A DNA stretch of 31,042 bases from JBOGZD01 sp050697155 (GTDB lineage Bacteria > Actinomycetota > Thermoleophilia > Solirubrobacterales > 70-9), in contig JBOGZD010000019.1 of assembly GCA_050697155.1 (NCBI GenBank), positions 1 through 31,042 of the forward strand. The letters run 5' to 3'. The notes below the pieces were generated by a model that worked only from the letters and a program-made list of their open reading frames with translations, was not told the DNA's origin and did not search any database. Positions 1 to 7,878 of this stretch are shown here, one piece after another; the first letter of the stretch is position 1; every line of letters begins with the position of its first letter. The translations under genes were made by a program, and so were the position numbers.

Positions 1-2
1 CG

Positions 3-887
3 TGGGGACGGCGCGACCCGCTCGCCGGGCGCCTCGGGTTGAGCGTCCCGCGCGAGTGGTGGGCGTCGGCGCCGCTGCTGAAGTCCTACGAGGCCGCCGG
101 GTTTGCCTGGGTGCAGCTGCACTCCCCGCCGCGCTCGGTGCTCGCCGACGCCCGCCAGTGCATCCAGCATGCCGCGGCGGTCGGCACCGCGCTGGCCACC
201 ACCGGCCTCGATGCGGTCCTCCACGCCCCGGGCGAGCTTCGCGCCGGCGACCCGTCCGCGGACGCGGCGCTCGAGCGGCTGCTCTCCTACGCGGCCGAGG
301 CCGGCGCCTCCCACGTCGTCTACCACGCGCTGGCGCTGGCGGACGAGCCCGGGAGCGAGTTCGAGCTCGCCGCCGAGACCCGCTCGCTGGCGCGACTCGC
401 TCCGATCGCCGAGCGGCTCGGGGTGCGGATCGCGCTCGAGAACCTGGCGCCGCTCAATCCGGGCCCGGAGACCATCTCCGCGAACCCGATCAGCCTCCGG
501 GGTGTCGCCCAGCGGATCGGCTCGGACGCGGTCGGGCTGTGCCTCGACATCGGTCACGCCCACGTGATCGCCGACCAGCGCCACACGTCGGTCGAGCGCC
601 TGTGCGAGCCGGTGCTCGACCTGGTGACGTGCTTCCACGTCCACGACAACCTCGGCGCCCGCCGGCGACCGAGCGGGGACCAGCTCGGCACAGACCCGCT
701 GCGCCTCGACCTCCATCTGCCGCCCGGCCGCGGCACCGTGCCCTGGCAGCGGGTGGCGCCGATGCTCTCCGCCCACGAGGCCCCGCTAGTGCTCGAGGTC
801 CATCCCCCGTTCCGCTCGCGCGCCAACGACCTCTCCCGCCGCGCCGCCCGCCTGCTCGGCGCGGGTCGCCTTCATCCGCGGGTCTGA
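3..887 (+). CDS. Sugar phosphate isomerase/epimerase (xylose isomerase-like TIM barrel), 5' partial
   Basis: Belongs to the xylose isomerase-like/AP endonuclease 2 TIM-barrel superfamily, whose members isomerise or epimerise sugars or sugar phosphates using a divalent metal. Visible metal-site segments, in barrel order, are ALENLAP, CLDIGHAH, CFHVHDN and LVLEVHP, plus a GRGTVPW loop that is typical of the family. The frame is open to the window edge. Residues before the first internal TTG (position 39) read RLGLSVPREWW and look like genuine family sequence, so the true start probably lies outside the window; TTG 39 is the fallback start. The TGA is at 885-887. The natural substrate cannot be told. 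No neighbour on the right shares its strand for several kilobases, so context does not help. Confidence 0.75.
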   Translation, partial: WGRRDPLAGRLGLSVPREWWASAPLLKSYEAAGFAWVQLHSPPRSVLADARQCIQHAAAVGTALATTGLDAVLHAPGELRAGDPSADAALERLLSYAAEAGASHVVYHALALADEPGSEFELAAETRSLARLAPIAERLGVRIALENLAPLNPGPETISANPISLRGVAQRIGSDAVGLCLDIGHAHVIADQRHTSVERLCEPVLDLVTCFHVHDNLGARRRPSGDQLGTDPLRLDLHLPPGRGTVPWQRVAPMLSAHEAPLVLEVHPPFRSRANDLSRRAARLLGAGRLHPRV

Positions 888-1418
888 GGGGCGCGGGCCC
901 GGGCGGCGAAACTCCCGGCCAGGGCCGCGGCGCAGGCGTTCGGTAGAGGCACCGAGGGGGAAAGCGGAGTCGCGCCCTCGGCGTGGGCGGTCGTCCGCGG
1001 GCGGGTTGGCGCCTTGTTCGTCCATAGGGCGAAGAAGGCGCCAATCGCGGGCCCGCGCGGCCGGAATCCCCCGGCGGTTGGGGGAAAAGTCCCACATATG
1101 GGCCCTATCCCCCAACCGGCTCGGGATCGGCCAACGATTGGGGGATAGAGCTCGCTATGCGAGCTGAATCCCCCAAACGCCTCGGATTGGCCGCCGGCTC
1201 CGCGCACCCCGGACCCCGATCCATTCCCCTTTTGTGCCATTACCGCATGCCGGCGTCACGACGGCGCAACGGAGTCAGGCCGCAACCGCTACGAAGCGCC
1301 GCGCGCCCGCCCGCCGTGACCTGCCCCCGGCGGGGGACAGTAGTCGGCGGCCGGGGGGAGTTGCAGAGAGCGCTCGACTTGGTCGATGAACTCGCGCGCG
1401 ATCTCGAGAGCGTCAGCG
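888..1418. other. Non-coding gap between two convergent genes
   Basis: About 530 bp lie between the stop of the TIM-barrel gene and the stop of the DUF47 gene. Open frames here lack recognisable motifs, so I do not call a gene. The only structured part is the hairpin array at 1067-1176. The stretch 1177-1418 shows no repeat, RNA gene or clear promoter that I can support. Both flanking genes end here, so the gap may hold terminators. Confidence 0.5.
1067..1176. repeat. Alternating C5/G5 inverted-repeat array with two nested hairpins
   Basis: Five boxes alternate: TCCCCC (1067-1072), GGGGGA (1080-1085), TCCCCC (1108-1113), GGGGGA (1140-1145) and TCCCCC (1169-1174). Hairpin 1 has perfect 11-bp arms, CGGTTGGGGGA (1075-1085) and TCCCCCAACCG (1108-1118), with an inner CCCA-CATA-TGGG stem-loop (1091-1102). 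Hairpin 2 has arms TTGGGGGAT (1138-1146) and ATCCCCCAA (1168-1176), and an inner 7-bp stem AGCTCGC-TAT-GCGAGCT (1149-1165). The sequence after each right arm is also similar (CTCGGGATCGGCC and CTCGGATTGGCC), so this looks like a duplicated unit of about 61 bp. The first box could compete for the second. Function is unknown; a terminator, a structured RNA or a mobile REP-like unit are all possible. Confidence 0.7.
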
Positions 1419-2078
1419 TCAGCTGTGCTTGACGACGATCCCCTGGAGGATGTCGGCGGCCTGGCGCGAGCGGTCGATTGCCTCCTCGATCGCACCGAGG
1501 ACGTCCTTCCAGCGGATCACGACCATGGGGTCGATGCCGCCCTCGAACAGGGTCGCCACGGCGGCGCGACAGATCCGATCGCCCTCCTGCTCCCGGCGTC
1601 GGGCGCTCTGGAGGTGTGGTCCGACGTCGTCGCCGTCTCGCAGTCCGGTCAGGGCCCGAGCCAGATCGCGTGAGGCATCACGCAGCACGCCCGCCAGCTC
1701 GGCCGCCTGCTCGAGGGGCGCCTCGATCCGGTAGATCGCCGTCTCCTCGGCCGCCTCCTCGATGTCATCGACCACGTCGTCGATCGCTCCGACGAGCCTG
1801 TAGATGTCCGAACGGTCAAAGAGCTGACCGTGGCTTCGGTGCAGGGCGTGGACGATCGAACGGGTCAGCTCGTCGCCCCGGTGCTCGCAGGCGGTGATCT
1901 CGGCCCGGATCCTCGACGAGTCGTCGGGCCAGGTTGCGAACAGCTCGGCCGCCAGCTCGGCCGCCCGCTGAACGTTCGTCCCGGCGTCCGCAAGGGAGTC
2001 GAGGATGTCGTCCGAGCGCCAGCCGGCCGCCCAGGAGATCCGCCGACGGAGGCGTTGCAACGGCGACCCACTCATCAC
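1419..2078 (-). CDS. DUF47 family PhoU-like protein
   Basis: A 219-residue all-helical protein of the DUF47/PhoU_div family. It has the evenly spaced acidic helices of that family, including a run reading IDDVVDDIEEAAEE and a C-terminal RWKDVLGAIEEAIDR segment. DUF47 proteins are known as regulators or accessory subunits of Pit-type low-affinity phosphate transporters. Here the gene instead lies 53 bp behind phoU, at the end of a Pst operon, and no pit gene is in the window. Start is GTG 2078 or the adjacent ATG 2075; neither has a strong ribosome-binding site. A small hairpin (2113-2132) between phoU and this gene may lower its expression. Family call is good; role in Pst control is inferred from position. 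Confidence 0.8.
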   Translation of the reverse strand: MMSGSPLQRLRRRISWAAGWRSDDILDSLADAGTNVQRAAELAAELFATWPDDSSRIRAEITACEHRGDELTRSIVHALHRSHGQLFDRSDIYRLVGAIDDVVDDIEEAAEETAIYRIEAPLEQAAELAGVLRDASRDLARALTGLRDGDDVGPHLQSARRREQEGDRICRAAVATLFEGGIDPMVVIRWKDVLGAIEEAIDRSRQAADILQGIVVKHS

Positions 2079-2112
2079 TGCGGCCGGGAACCGGCCCGTC
2101 GACGTCTCCCCG

Positions 2113-2132
2113 GGGACGCCTTAGGGCGTCCC
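2113..2132 (-). terminator. Hairpin between phoU and the DUF47 gene
   Basis: Perfect 8-bp arms GGGACGCC (2113-2120) and GGCGTCCC (2125-2132) close a 4-nt loop directly at the phoU stop codon. There is no U-tract on the minus strand, so it may be an attenuator or an mRNA 3'-end stabiliser rather than a full terminator. Confidence 0.4.
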
Positions 2133-2851
2133 TACGGCGTCACCGGCTCCGGGTGTGAGGCGTCCTGGAACTCGCGGAAGAGGCCGGTGACGACGAAGGC
2201 CACCTGCTCGCCGATGTCGACGGTGTTGTCTCCGATCCGCTCCAGCGCCCGGGCGGCCAGGATCATCGTCATCGCCCACTCGCGGCGATCGTGATCGTCG
2301 CCGATCTCGAGCGCGATGTGGAAGATCTCCTTGTTCAGGTCGTCGACCAGGTCGTCCTGGCCGACGAGGCTGCGCGCGAGCGCCACGTCTCGCTCGGCGA
2401 AGGCGCGCTTTGCCTGGGAGATCTGGGTCTTCACCTGCTTGCCCATCGTCACCACGTCCTTGAGGATCCGGTCGTCGGCCGGGGGCTCGTGGCCGGCGAG
2501 CGGGATCAACTTGGCGACGTTCACGCACTGATCGCCCATCCGCTCGATGTTCTTCATCACGTGCAGCAGCGCCGAGATCACCCTCAGGTCCGTCGCCACC
2601 GGCGCCTGGGTGGCGGCCAGGGTGATGATCGACTGGTGCACCTCCAGGTAGCGGCCGTCGATCACGTCGTCGTTGGCGATGATCAGCTCGGCCAGCTCGG
2701 TGTCCTGGTGCTCGACCGCCTCGGTCGCCTTGTCGAGCTGGTCCGCGACCATGTCGAGCCCCTCCAGCGCGCGGGTCTCGAGCGTCTCCAGCTCCTCCTG
2801 GTAGTTGACCCGCGCGTGCTGGCGAGGCGGCTCGGTGACGTGCTCGGGCAT
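2132..2851 (-). CDS. phoU: Phosphate signalling complex protein PhoU
   Basis: A 239-residue PhoU with two three-helix repeats. Each repeat carries the metal-binding signature: LLHVMKNIERMGDQCVN in repeat 1 and LAARALERIGDNTVDIGEQV in repeat 2. PhoU acts at the membrane, relaying the state of the Pst transporter to the phosphate-sensing kinase/regulator and restraining phosphate uptake. The ATG overlaps the pstB stop codon by one base (TGATG), a sign of translational coupling. Length is usual for the family, with a 15-20 residue N-terminal extension rich in charged residues. The cognate sensor kinase is not in the window. Confidence 0.93.
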   Translation of the reverse strand: MPEHVTEPPRQHARVNYQEELETLETRALEGLDMVADQLDKATEAVEHQDTELAELIIANDDVIDGRYLEVHQSIITLAATQAPVATDLRVISALLHVMKNIERMGDQCVNVAKLIPLAGHEPPADDRILKDVVTMGKQVKTQISQAKRAFAERDVALARSLVGQDDLVDDLNKEIFHIALEIGDDHDRREWAMTMILAARALERIGDNTVDIGEQVAFVVTGLFREFQDASHPEPVTP

Positions 2852-3768
2852 CAGCCGACCTTCCCGGTCACGTAGTCCTCGGTCCGCTTGTCGGAGGGGT
2901 TAGTGAAGATCTTCTCGGTCTCGTCGTACTCGACGATCTCCCCCCAGCGGTCGCGCTCGTCGGCGGTCAGCTCGACGATCAAGAACGCGGTCATGTCGGA
3001 GACGCGCGCCGCCTGCTGCATGTTGTGGGTGACGATCACGATCGAGTAGTTCTCCTTCAGCTCCATCATCAGGTCCTCGATCTTCCCGGTCGAGATCGGG
3101 TCCAGCGCCGAGCAGGGCTCGTCCATCAGGATCACGTCCGGGTTGACCGCGATGCAGCGGGCGATGCAGAGGCGTTGCTGCTGACCGCCAGACATGCCGA
3201 ACGCGTTGTCGTCGAGGCGGTCCTTCACCTCGTCCCAGATCGCCGCGCGCCTCAGCGCCCGCTCGACGATCTCATCCATGTCGCCGTCCATGCCGATGAC
3301 CCGCGGCCCGAAGGCGATGTTGTCGTAGATCGACTTCGGGAACGGGTTCGGCTTCTGGAATACCATCCCGATCAGCTTGCGGACCTGGACCGGGTCGACC
3401 TTCGGCCCGTAGAGGTCCTCGCCGTGGTAGAGGAGCTCACCGTCGACGCGGGCCGAGGGGATCAGGTCGTTCATGCGGTTGAGGCAGCGGATCAAGGTCG
3501 ACTTTCCGCACCCCGACGGCCCGATCAGCGCGGTGATGTTCTTGTGGAAGACGTCCAGCGAGATGTCCTTCACCGCGGGGTTTCCGTCGTAGTGGACGGA
3601 GAGGTCCTTGAGCTCGAAGACCTTCTCCCCCTTCGCGGCCGCCCACCCCTCGCGATGCTCGGTGTGGATCGCGATCGACGGGTGCTCCGCGGCTCGCGCC
3701 CCGTCGCCGCCGGCCCCGGCCCCGGCGGTCCGCGTCTGTCTCTCTTCCTGGGTCATGTTCTCGCTCAC
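2851..3768 (-). CDS. pstB: Phosphate ABC transporter ATP-binding protein PstB
   Basis: The ATPase of the high-affinity PstSCAB phosphate importer, on the cytoplasmic face of the membrane. Visible motifs are Walker A GPSGCGKST (residues 83-91), Q-loop region GMVFQKPNPFP (about 134-144), signature SGGQQQ (193-198), Walker B VILMDEP (212-218) and the H-loop in VIVTHNMQQAA. At 305 residues it is longer than the usual 250-260, because of a 45-residue polar N-terminal extension before the ABC fold. GTG 3768 has AGGTGA upstream; ATG 3756 (Met5) is a possible alternative. It sits 10 bp after pstA and overlaps phoU. Confidence 0.95.
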   Translation of the reverse strand: MSENMTQEERQTRTAGAGAGGDGARAAEHPSIAIHTEHREGWAAAKGEKVFELKDLSVHYDGNPAVKDISLDVFHKNITALIGPSGCGKSTLIRCLNRMNDLIPSARVDGELLYHGEDLYGPKVDPVQVRKLIGMVFQKPNPFPKSIYDNIAFGPRVIGMDGDMDEIVERALRRAAIWDEVKDRLDDNAFGMSGGQQQRLCIARCIAVNPDVILMDEPCSALDPISTGKIEDLMMELKENYSIVIVTHNMQQAARVSDMTAFLIVELTADERDRWGEIVEYDETEKIFTNPSDKRTEDYVTGKVG

Positions 3769-3778
3769 CTTAGATCAC

Positions 3779-4705
3779 CTACCACCTCTGCTCGTAACGA
3801 TTGCGTAGCCAGATCGCGAACGAGTTCATCGCCAGCAGCACGATCAGCATCACCAGGATCCCGGCCGCGGCGAGAGTCTGGTACTCGTCCTGGGCGCGGG
3901 TGAAGTACGAGAAGATCTGCACCGGCAGCGTCGTGTAGCCCTCGGTGAGCGGGCTCGTCGGGTTGAAGGTGACGAAGGTCGCGGCGCCGACCAACAGCAG
4001 CGGCGCCGTCTCGCCGATCGCCCGCGAGACGGCGAGGATGACGCCGGTGACGATCCCGGGAATCGAGGCCGGCAGCACCTGGCGGCGGATCGTCTGCCAC
4101 TGGGTCGCGCCGAGGGCGAGCGATCCCTCCCGGATCGATGGGGGCACCGCCCTGAGCGCCTCGCGGGCGGCGATGATGATCGTCGGCAGCACCAGCAGCG
4201 CCAACGTCAGCGAGCCGGCGAGCACGATGAAGCCGAGGTCGAGCGGGCCGCGGACGATGAACGCCAGGCCGAGGATCCCGTACACGATCGAGGGAACGGC
4301 GGCGAGGTTCTGGATGTTGACCTCGACCAACCGGTTGAAGCGACTCTCCTTGTTGGCGTACTCCTCGAGGTAGAGGGCAGCGCCGACGCCGATCGGGACA
4401 CAGAAGGCGATCACCCCGCCGATCACCCAAAGGGTGCCGAGGATCGCGTTCTGGAACCCGGCGTTGGCCGGTAGCCCGGAGCCCTTCTTCGTGAAGAGCT
4501 CGGTCCCGAGGCGATCCCTGCCGTCGACGAACGCGTCGATCAGCATCAGTGCCAGCCCGAGCAGGGCGACGCTGAGCGCCAGCAGCAACAGGGCGTAGAA
4601 GACCCGCCCGCGGCGGACGTCGCCGCGCGGCTGGCGACCGAGCTCCGCCGCCGGGACCGAGGCCCGCGCCCCGGCGACCGCGAGCCTGGTCCGCTCGCTG
4701 CTCAC
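3779..4705 (-). CDS. pstA: Phosphate ABC transporter permease PstA
   Basis: One of the two membrane subunits of the Pst phosphate importer. The 308-residue protein has a polar N-terminus, a first hydrophobic segment near residues 37-58, and a binding-protein-dependent transport permease domain. The EAA-like loop that docks on PstB reads ALRAVPPSIREGSLALGATQ (20 residues), and RAIGETAPLLLVG follows. The ATG overlaps the pstC stop by four bases (ATGA), so translation of the two permeases is probably coupled. The subunit is assigned to PstA by its place after pstC and by the ETAPLLLVG motif. Confidence 0.93.
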   Translation of the reverse strand: MSSERTRLAVAGARASVPAAELGRQPRGDVRRGRVFYALLLLALSVALLGLALMLIDAFVDGRDRLGTELFTKKGSGLPANAGFQNAILGTLWVIGGVIAFCVPIGVGAALYLEEYANKESRFNRLVEVNIQNLAAVPSIVYGILGLAFIVRGPLDLGFIVLAGSLTLALLVLPTIIIAAREALRAVPPSIREGSLALGATQWQTIRRQVLPASIPGIVTGVILAVSRAIGETAPLLLVGAATFVTFNPTSPLTEGYTTLPVQIFSYFTRAQDEYQTLAAAGILVMLIVLLAMNSFAIWLRNRYEQRW

Positions 4706-5664
4706 TCGTAGACCTCCCGATACCTGCGCACGAGCCTGATGCTGATCAGGTTCATCACCAGCGTCATCGCAAAGAGCAGCAGGCCGACGGCAAAGATCGT
4801 GTCGTACTCGATCGTCCCGGTGGCGATGTCGCCGGTCGCGGTGACGCCGATGTACGCGGTCATCGCCTGGATCGAGTCGATCGGGCTGAAGGTCAGGTTG
4901 GGCGTCGAGCCGGCAGCCATCAGCACGACCATCGTCTCGCCGACCGCTCGCGAGACCCCGAGCACGATCGAAGCGACGATCCCCGATAGCGCGGCCGGGA
5001 AGACGACCCGCAGCGCGACCCGCATCCTGCTCGCCCCGAGCGCGTAGGCGCCCTCGCGCAGGCCGCCGGGCACGGCCGACATCGCGTCCTCGGAGATCGA
5101 GGCGATGATCGGGACGATCAGCAGCCCGATCGCAAGGCCGGCCGCGCCGGCGTTGAAGATGTTCGGCTCGTCACCGAGGAAGCCGGGCCAGATGTCCTGG
5201 AGCAGCGGGGTGATGAACGAGAAGGCGAAGAACCCGAAGGCAACGGTCGGGACGCCGGCGAGCACCTCAAGGATCGGCTTCAGCGTCCTGCGGGCCCGCG
5301 GGCTCGCGTACTCGCTGAGGTAGATCGCCGCCCCGAGCCCGATCGGGATCGCGAACAGAAGGCCCCACAGGGTGACGTTGAGCGTCCCGACGACGATCGG
5401 CAGGGCGCCGAAGCTCTGGGGCTCGATCGAGGGAGACCAGGTGGTGCCGAACAGGAAGTCCCCGACCGGGACCTCCTGGAAGAACCCGATCGAGGGCCCG
5501 ATCAGCGAGATCACGATCGCCGTCGTGACGGCGACCGAGAGGGCGGCGCAGACGCCGAGAAGGCCCTTGATCGCCTTCTCGCCGTAGCGGCGACTCGGGG
5601 CCTCCAGCCGCCGCGACCCCGAGGTCGCGAGGCGGCTGGAGGTGATGATGTCCCGAGCTTCCAC
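4702..5664 (-). CDS. pstC: Phosphate ABC transporter permease PstC
   Basis: The second membrane subunit of the Pst importer, 320 residues with about six membrane spans. The PstB-docking loop reads AMSAVPGGLREGAYALGAS, followed by RAVGETMVVLMAAGS, the PstC version of the permease motif. The protein starts with a GTG at 5664, 29 bp after the pstS stop, and has an N-terminal stretch of about 35 polar residues before the first span. Family members import phosphate delivered by lipoprotein PstS. Confidence 0.93.
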   Translation of the reverse strand: MEARDIITSSRLATSGSRRLEAPSRRYGEKAIKGLLGVCAALSVAVTTAIVISLIGPSIGFFQEVPVGDFLFGTTWSPSIEPQSFGALPIVVGTLNVTLWGLLFAIPIGLGAAIYLSEYASPRARRTLKPILEVLAGVPTVAFGFFAFSFITPLLQDIWPGFLGDEPNIFNAGAAGLAIGLLIVPIIASISEDAMSAVPGGLREGAYALGASRMRVALRVVFPAALSGIVASIVLGVSRAVGETMVVLMAAGSTPNLTFSPIDSIQAMTAYIGVTATGDIATGTIEYDTIFAVGLLLFAMTLVMNLISIRLVRRYREVYE

Positions 5665-5693
5665 TCCGTGTTTGGCTGCGAACGCGGGCGCGG

Positions 5694-6686
5694 CTAGTTC
5701 GCGGTCTCCTCCGAGCCGCCCCCGCCGAGCGAGGCGACGGTCTCCTCGGCCTCGGCGAGCTGCTCGTCGGTGAGCGTGATGAAGCCGGCCTGAGCGATGA
5801 CGTCGTTTGCGTTCTCGAGGTAGAAGTTGACGAACTCCAGCACCTCGGGCTTCTCGAGCGCCTCCGCCGACGGGTAGATGTAGAGCTGACGGCCGAGCGG
5901 GAAGTAGTCGCCGCTCTGGGTCGTCTCCTCAGCCGGTGCCACGCACTCGCCCGTGTCCGGGTTCTCGATCTCGAGCGCCTTCAGCTGATCTTGGTTCTCG
6001 TTGAAGAACGAGTAGCCGAAGTAGCCGATCCCGCCGGTCGCGCCGGAAACGCCGGTGACGGTCGCGTTGTCGTCCTCACCGACCACGTTGACGTCCCTGG
6101 AGCGCTGCGCACCCTCCTCGCCGTTGATCGCGTCGGTGAAGTAGTCGAAGGTGCCGGAGTCGGCGCCGGGGCTAAAGATCTCGAGGTCCTCGTCGAACTC
6201 TGCGTCGAGCCCCTCGATCTCGCCCCAGCTCGTGATCGTCGCACTCGGGTCGAAGATCTCGTTGAGCTGGTCGACCGTCATGCAGGTGACCGGGTTCTCG
6301 GGGTTGACGACCACGGTGAGCGCGTCGTTGGCGACCGAGACCTGCTCGTACTCGATGCCGTCGTCGGCACAGAGCTCCTCCTCCTCGGGCGCGATCTCAC
6401 GCGAGGCGTCCGAGATGTCGGTCTCGCCGGCGCAGAACTTCTCGAATCCGCCACCGGTGCCCGACGTGCCGACCGCCACCCGGACGTCCGGGTTCTCCTC
6501 GTTGAACAGCTCGCCCACCGGCTCGCTGAGCGGCGCGACGGTGCTCGAGCCGTCGATCCGGATCGCGCCGGAGAGCGACTCTCCTCCGCCGTTGCCGTTG
6601 TCGTCGTCATCATCGCCGCAGGCGGCGAGTCCGAATGCGAGCACGCTGCCCAGGCAGGCAGCGACCAACCACTTCTTGGTGATCAC
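5694..6686 (-). CDS. pstS: Phosphate-binding lipoprotein PstS
   Basis: The extracytoplasmic phosphate receptor of the Pst importer. A lipoprotein signal peptide with lipobox LAAC puts the acylated cysteine at residue 23, followed by an acidic Asp-rich linker. Phosphate-binding loops typical of PstS are visible: DGSSTVAPL, GTSGTGGGF and SPGADSGTFDYF. The mature protein is rich in Asp and Glu. The start is GTG 6686, with a purine-rich GGGAG about 12 bases upstream. The gene is first in pstSCAB-phoU, and PHO-box-like repeats lie 92-107 bp upstream of its start, so phosphate starvation control is likely. Confidence 0.95.
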   Translation of the reverse strand: MITKKWLVAACLGSVLAFGLAACGDDDDDNGNGGGESLSGAIRIDGSSTVAPLSEPVGELFNEENPDVRVAVGTSGTGGGFEKFCAGETDISDASREIAPEEEELCADDGIEYEQVSVANDALTVVVNPENPVTCMTVDQLNEIFDPSATITSWGEIEGLDAEFDEDLEIFSPGADSGTFDYFTDAINGEEGAQRSRDVNVVGEDDNATVTGVSGATGGIGYFGYSFFNENQDQLKALEIENPDTGECVAPAEETTQSGDYFPLGRQLYIYPSAEALEKPEVLEFVNFYLENANDVIAQAGFITLTDEQLAEAEETVASLGGGGSEETAN

Positions 6687-6755
6687 GTTGATGCTTCTCC
6701 CTCTATTGATCGGTGGTGAAGTGCGGTCAGGCTCGCAGCGGGCCCGGGTTTACCT

Positions 6756-6804
6756 GTTACGGACCGGTGGCCGACCTGTGAAAAACCCGTGAACAGGGCA
6801 GGAA
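6756..6804 (-). promoter_or_regulatory. PHO-box-like direct repeats upstream of pstS
   Basis: Reading in the pstS direction, GTTCAC (6794-6789) and TTTCAC (6783-6778) are direct repeats with an exact 11-bp period. Weaker copies fall in register at 6804-6800, 6771-6767 and 6760-6756. The 11-bp GTTCAC repeat is the known PhoP/RegX3-type PHO box pattern of actinobacteria. A possible -10 element, TAACAG, lies at 6759-6754. The regulator is inferred to be the adjacent OmpR-type protein. Confidence 0.65.
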
Positions 6805-6847
6805 TCGCCGCCGCGGCGGCGACGGACCCACCCAGCTGGGGTAAGGC

Positions 6848-7666
6848 TCACGCCGGGTCTGGAGCTTCGGTCGCCTCGACCGGCTCAGAGGCCCCGGACT
6901 CAGTCGGCTCAGGCGCGGCGGATGCTGCGCCCGCCGCGGCCGGCTCCGGCGCGGCGGCCCCGCCCTCGGGCTCGAAGCGGTAGCCGACCCCGAAGTGGGT
7001 GTGGATGTACCGCCAGCCCGGAGACTGTTGCTGTAGCTTCGCGCGCAGCTTGCGGACGAAGACGTCGACCGAGCGGTCGCCGTGGGCCATCGCATATCCC
7101 CACACCCGCTGGTAGATCTCCTCGCGCTCGATCACCCTGCCGCTCGCCTCGGCCAGGACCTGCAGGAGCTCGAACTCGCGCCGGGTGAGGTCGAGGCTGC
7201 GCCCGGCGACGAAGGCCTGGAACTGGTCGGCGCGGATCTCGATCTCGCCGGCGACCACCGGGCCCGTCTCGGGGCGCGGCTGTCCGCGGCGGCGGCGGCG
7301 CACGACCGCCTCGATCCGCGCGGTCACCTCCTCAGGGTGCGATGGCTTCAGGATCCAGTCGTCGGCGCCAAGGCGCAGGCCGCGCACGCGCTGGGAGACG
7401 GTCGAGCCCTGGGTGCAGACGATCACCCCGAGGTCGGGGAGCATCCCGCAGACTCGCTCCAGGAACTCCCAGCCGAGGGGGCCGAGGACCGAGAGGTCGA
7501 CCACGAGCGCGTTCAGCTTCATCGCCACCAGCTCGTCCGGCGGCACGCTCGAGGACAGGATGCGGTACTCCCACCCGGCGGCCTCGAAGCGTCGCTCGAG
7601 CACGCGCAGGAATCCGCTGTCGGTGTCGATTACGGCTAGGCGCACTTCCCCGGGCTGTTGATTCAT
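6848..7666 (-). CDS. OmpR/PhoB-family response regulator (probable phosphate regulator)
   Basis: A two-domain transcription factor. The receiver domain (about residues 8-122) has the acidic pair Asp14/Asp16, phospho-acceptor Asp57, Thr85 and Lys107. The winged-helix DNA-binding domain (about 138-233) includes LTRREFELLQVLA, a recognition helix in RSVDVFVRKLRAKL, and the GVGYRFEP wing. It ends in an odd tail of about 40 residues rich in Ala, Pro and Glu. I place the start at ATG 7666, which has AGAGGA 8 bases upstream; an earlier GTG at 7732 lies inside the TTCAC repeats. No histidine kinase is next to it, which is unusual for a PhoB/RegX3-like regulator. Its place just before pstS, and repeats before both genes, suggest Pho control and autoregulation. 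Confidence 0.88.
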   Translation of the reverse strand: MNQQPGEVRLAVIDTDSGFLRVLERRFEAAGWEYRILSSSVPPDELVAMKLNALVVDLSVLGPLGWEFLERVCGMLPDLGVIVCTQGSTVSQRVRGLRLGADDWILKPSHPEEVTARIEAVVRRRRRGQPRPETGPVVAGEIEIRADQFQAFVAGRSLDLTRREFELLQVLAEASGRVIEREEIYQRVWGYAMAHGDRSVDVFVRKLRAKLQQQSPGWRYIHTHFGVGYRFEPEGGAAAPEPAAAGAASAAPEPTESGASEPVEATEAPDPA

Positions 7667-7695
7667 TGCCCCGATCCTCTCCGTGAGCGCCTCCC

Positions 7696-7701
7696 ATAGT
7701 A
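7696..7701 (-). promoter_or_regulatory. Candidate -10 element of the response regulator gene
   Basis: On the minus strand this reads TACTAT, 30 bp before the chosen ATG (7666). The TTCAC repeats begin 26 bp further upstream, where an activator of the PhoB/PhoP type would be expected. No good -35 hexamer is seen, which fits an activated promoter. Confidence 0.4.
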
Positions 7702-7727
7702 CGGGTGGGTGCGACGGACAGCTTTGG

Positions 7728-7766
7728 TTCACAGAACTTTCACACGGTAGTTCCCAGGTTCTTCAC
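7728..7766 (+). promoter_or_regulatory. Four TTCAC-type repeats (PHO-box-like) upstream of the response regulator
   Basis: On the plus strand the copies are TTCAC 7728-7732, TTCAC 7739-7743, TTCCC 7751-7755 and TTCAC 7762-7766, with spacings of 11, 12 and 11 bp. The motif and period match the repeats before pstS, but the orientation is opposite relative to the regulated gene. The cluster lies 62-100 bp before the response regulator ATG, so autoregulation is the simplest reading. Confidence 0.65.
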
Positions 7767-7801
7767 GCCCGGTCGGCCGCCGGTGAGCAGACTTCCGCTC
7801 A

Positions 7802-7818
7802 ACGAGATCCTCTCTCGT
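7802..7818. terminator. Small hairpin beyond uppP
   Basis: Perfect 6-bp arms ACGAGA (7802-7807) and TCTCGT (7813-7818) with a 5-nt loop. It directly follows the larger hairpin at 7821-7857 in the uppP direction. Together they look like a double-hairpin 3' end without a U-tract. Confidence 0.35.
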
Positions 7819-7820
7819 GC

Positions 7821-7857
7821 AGCGCGCGGCCTCACTCCCTGCCCCGGGCCGCGCGCT
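7821..7857 (-). terminator. Strong GC hairpin downstream of uppP
   Basis: Perfect 11-bp arms AGCGCGCGGCC (7821-7831) and GGCCGCGCGCT (7847-7857) with a 15-nt loop, 21 bp after the uppP stop. It lacks a U-run on the uppP strand, as is common for hairpin terminators in GC-rich actinobacteria. It separates uppP transcription from the response regulator promoter. Confidence 0.55.
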
Positions 7858-7878
7858 CATTATTTCTGGAACGTTGTC

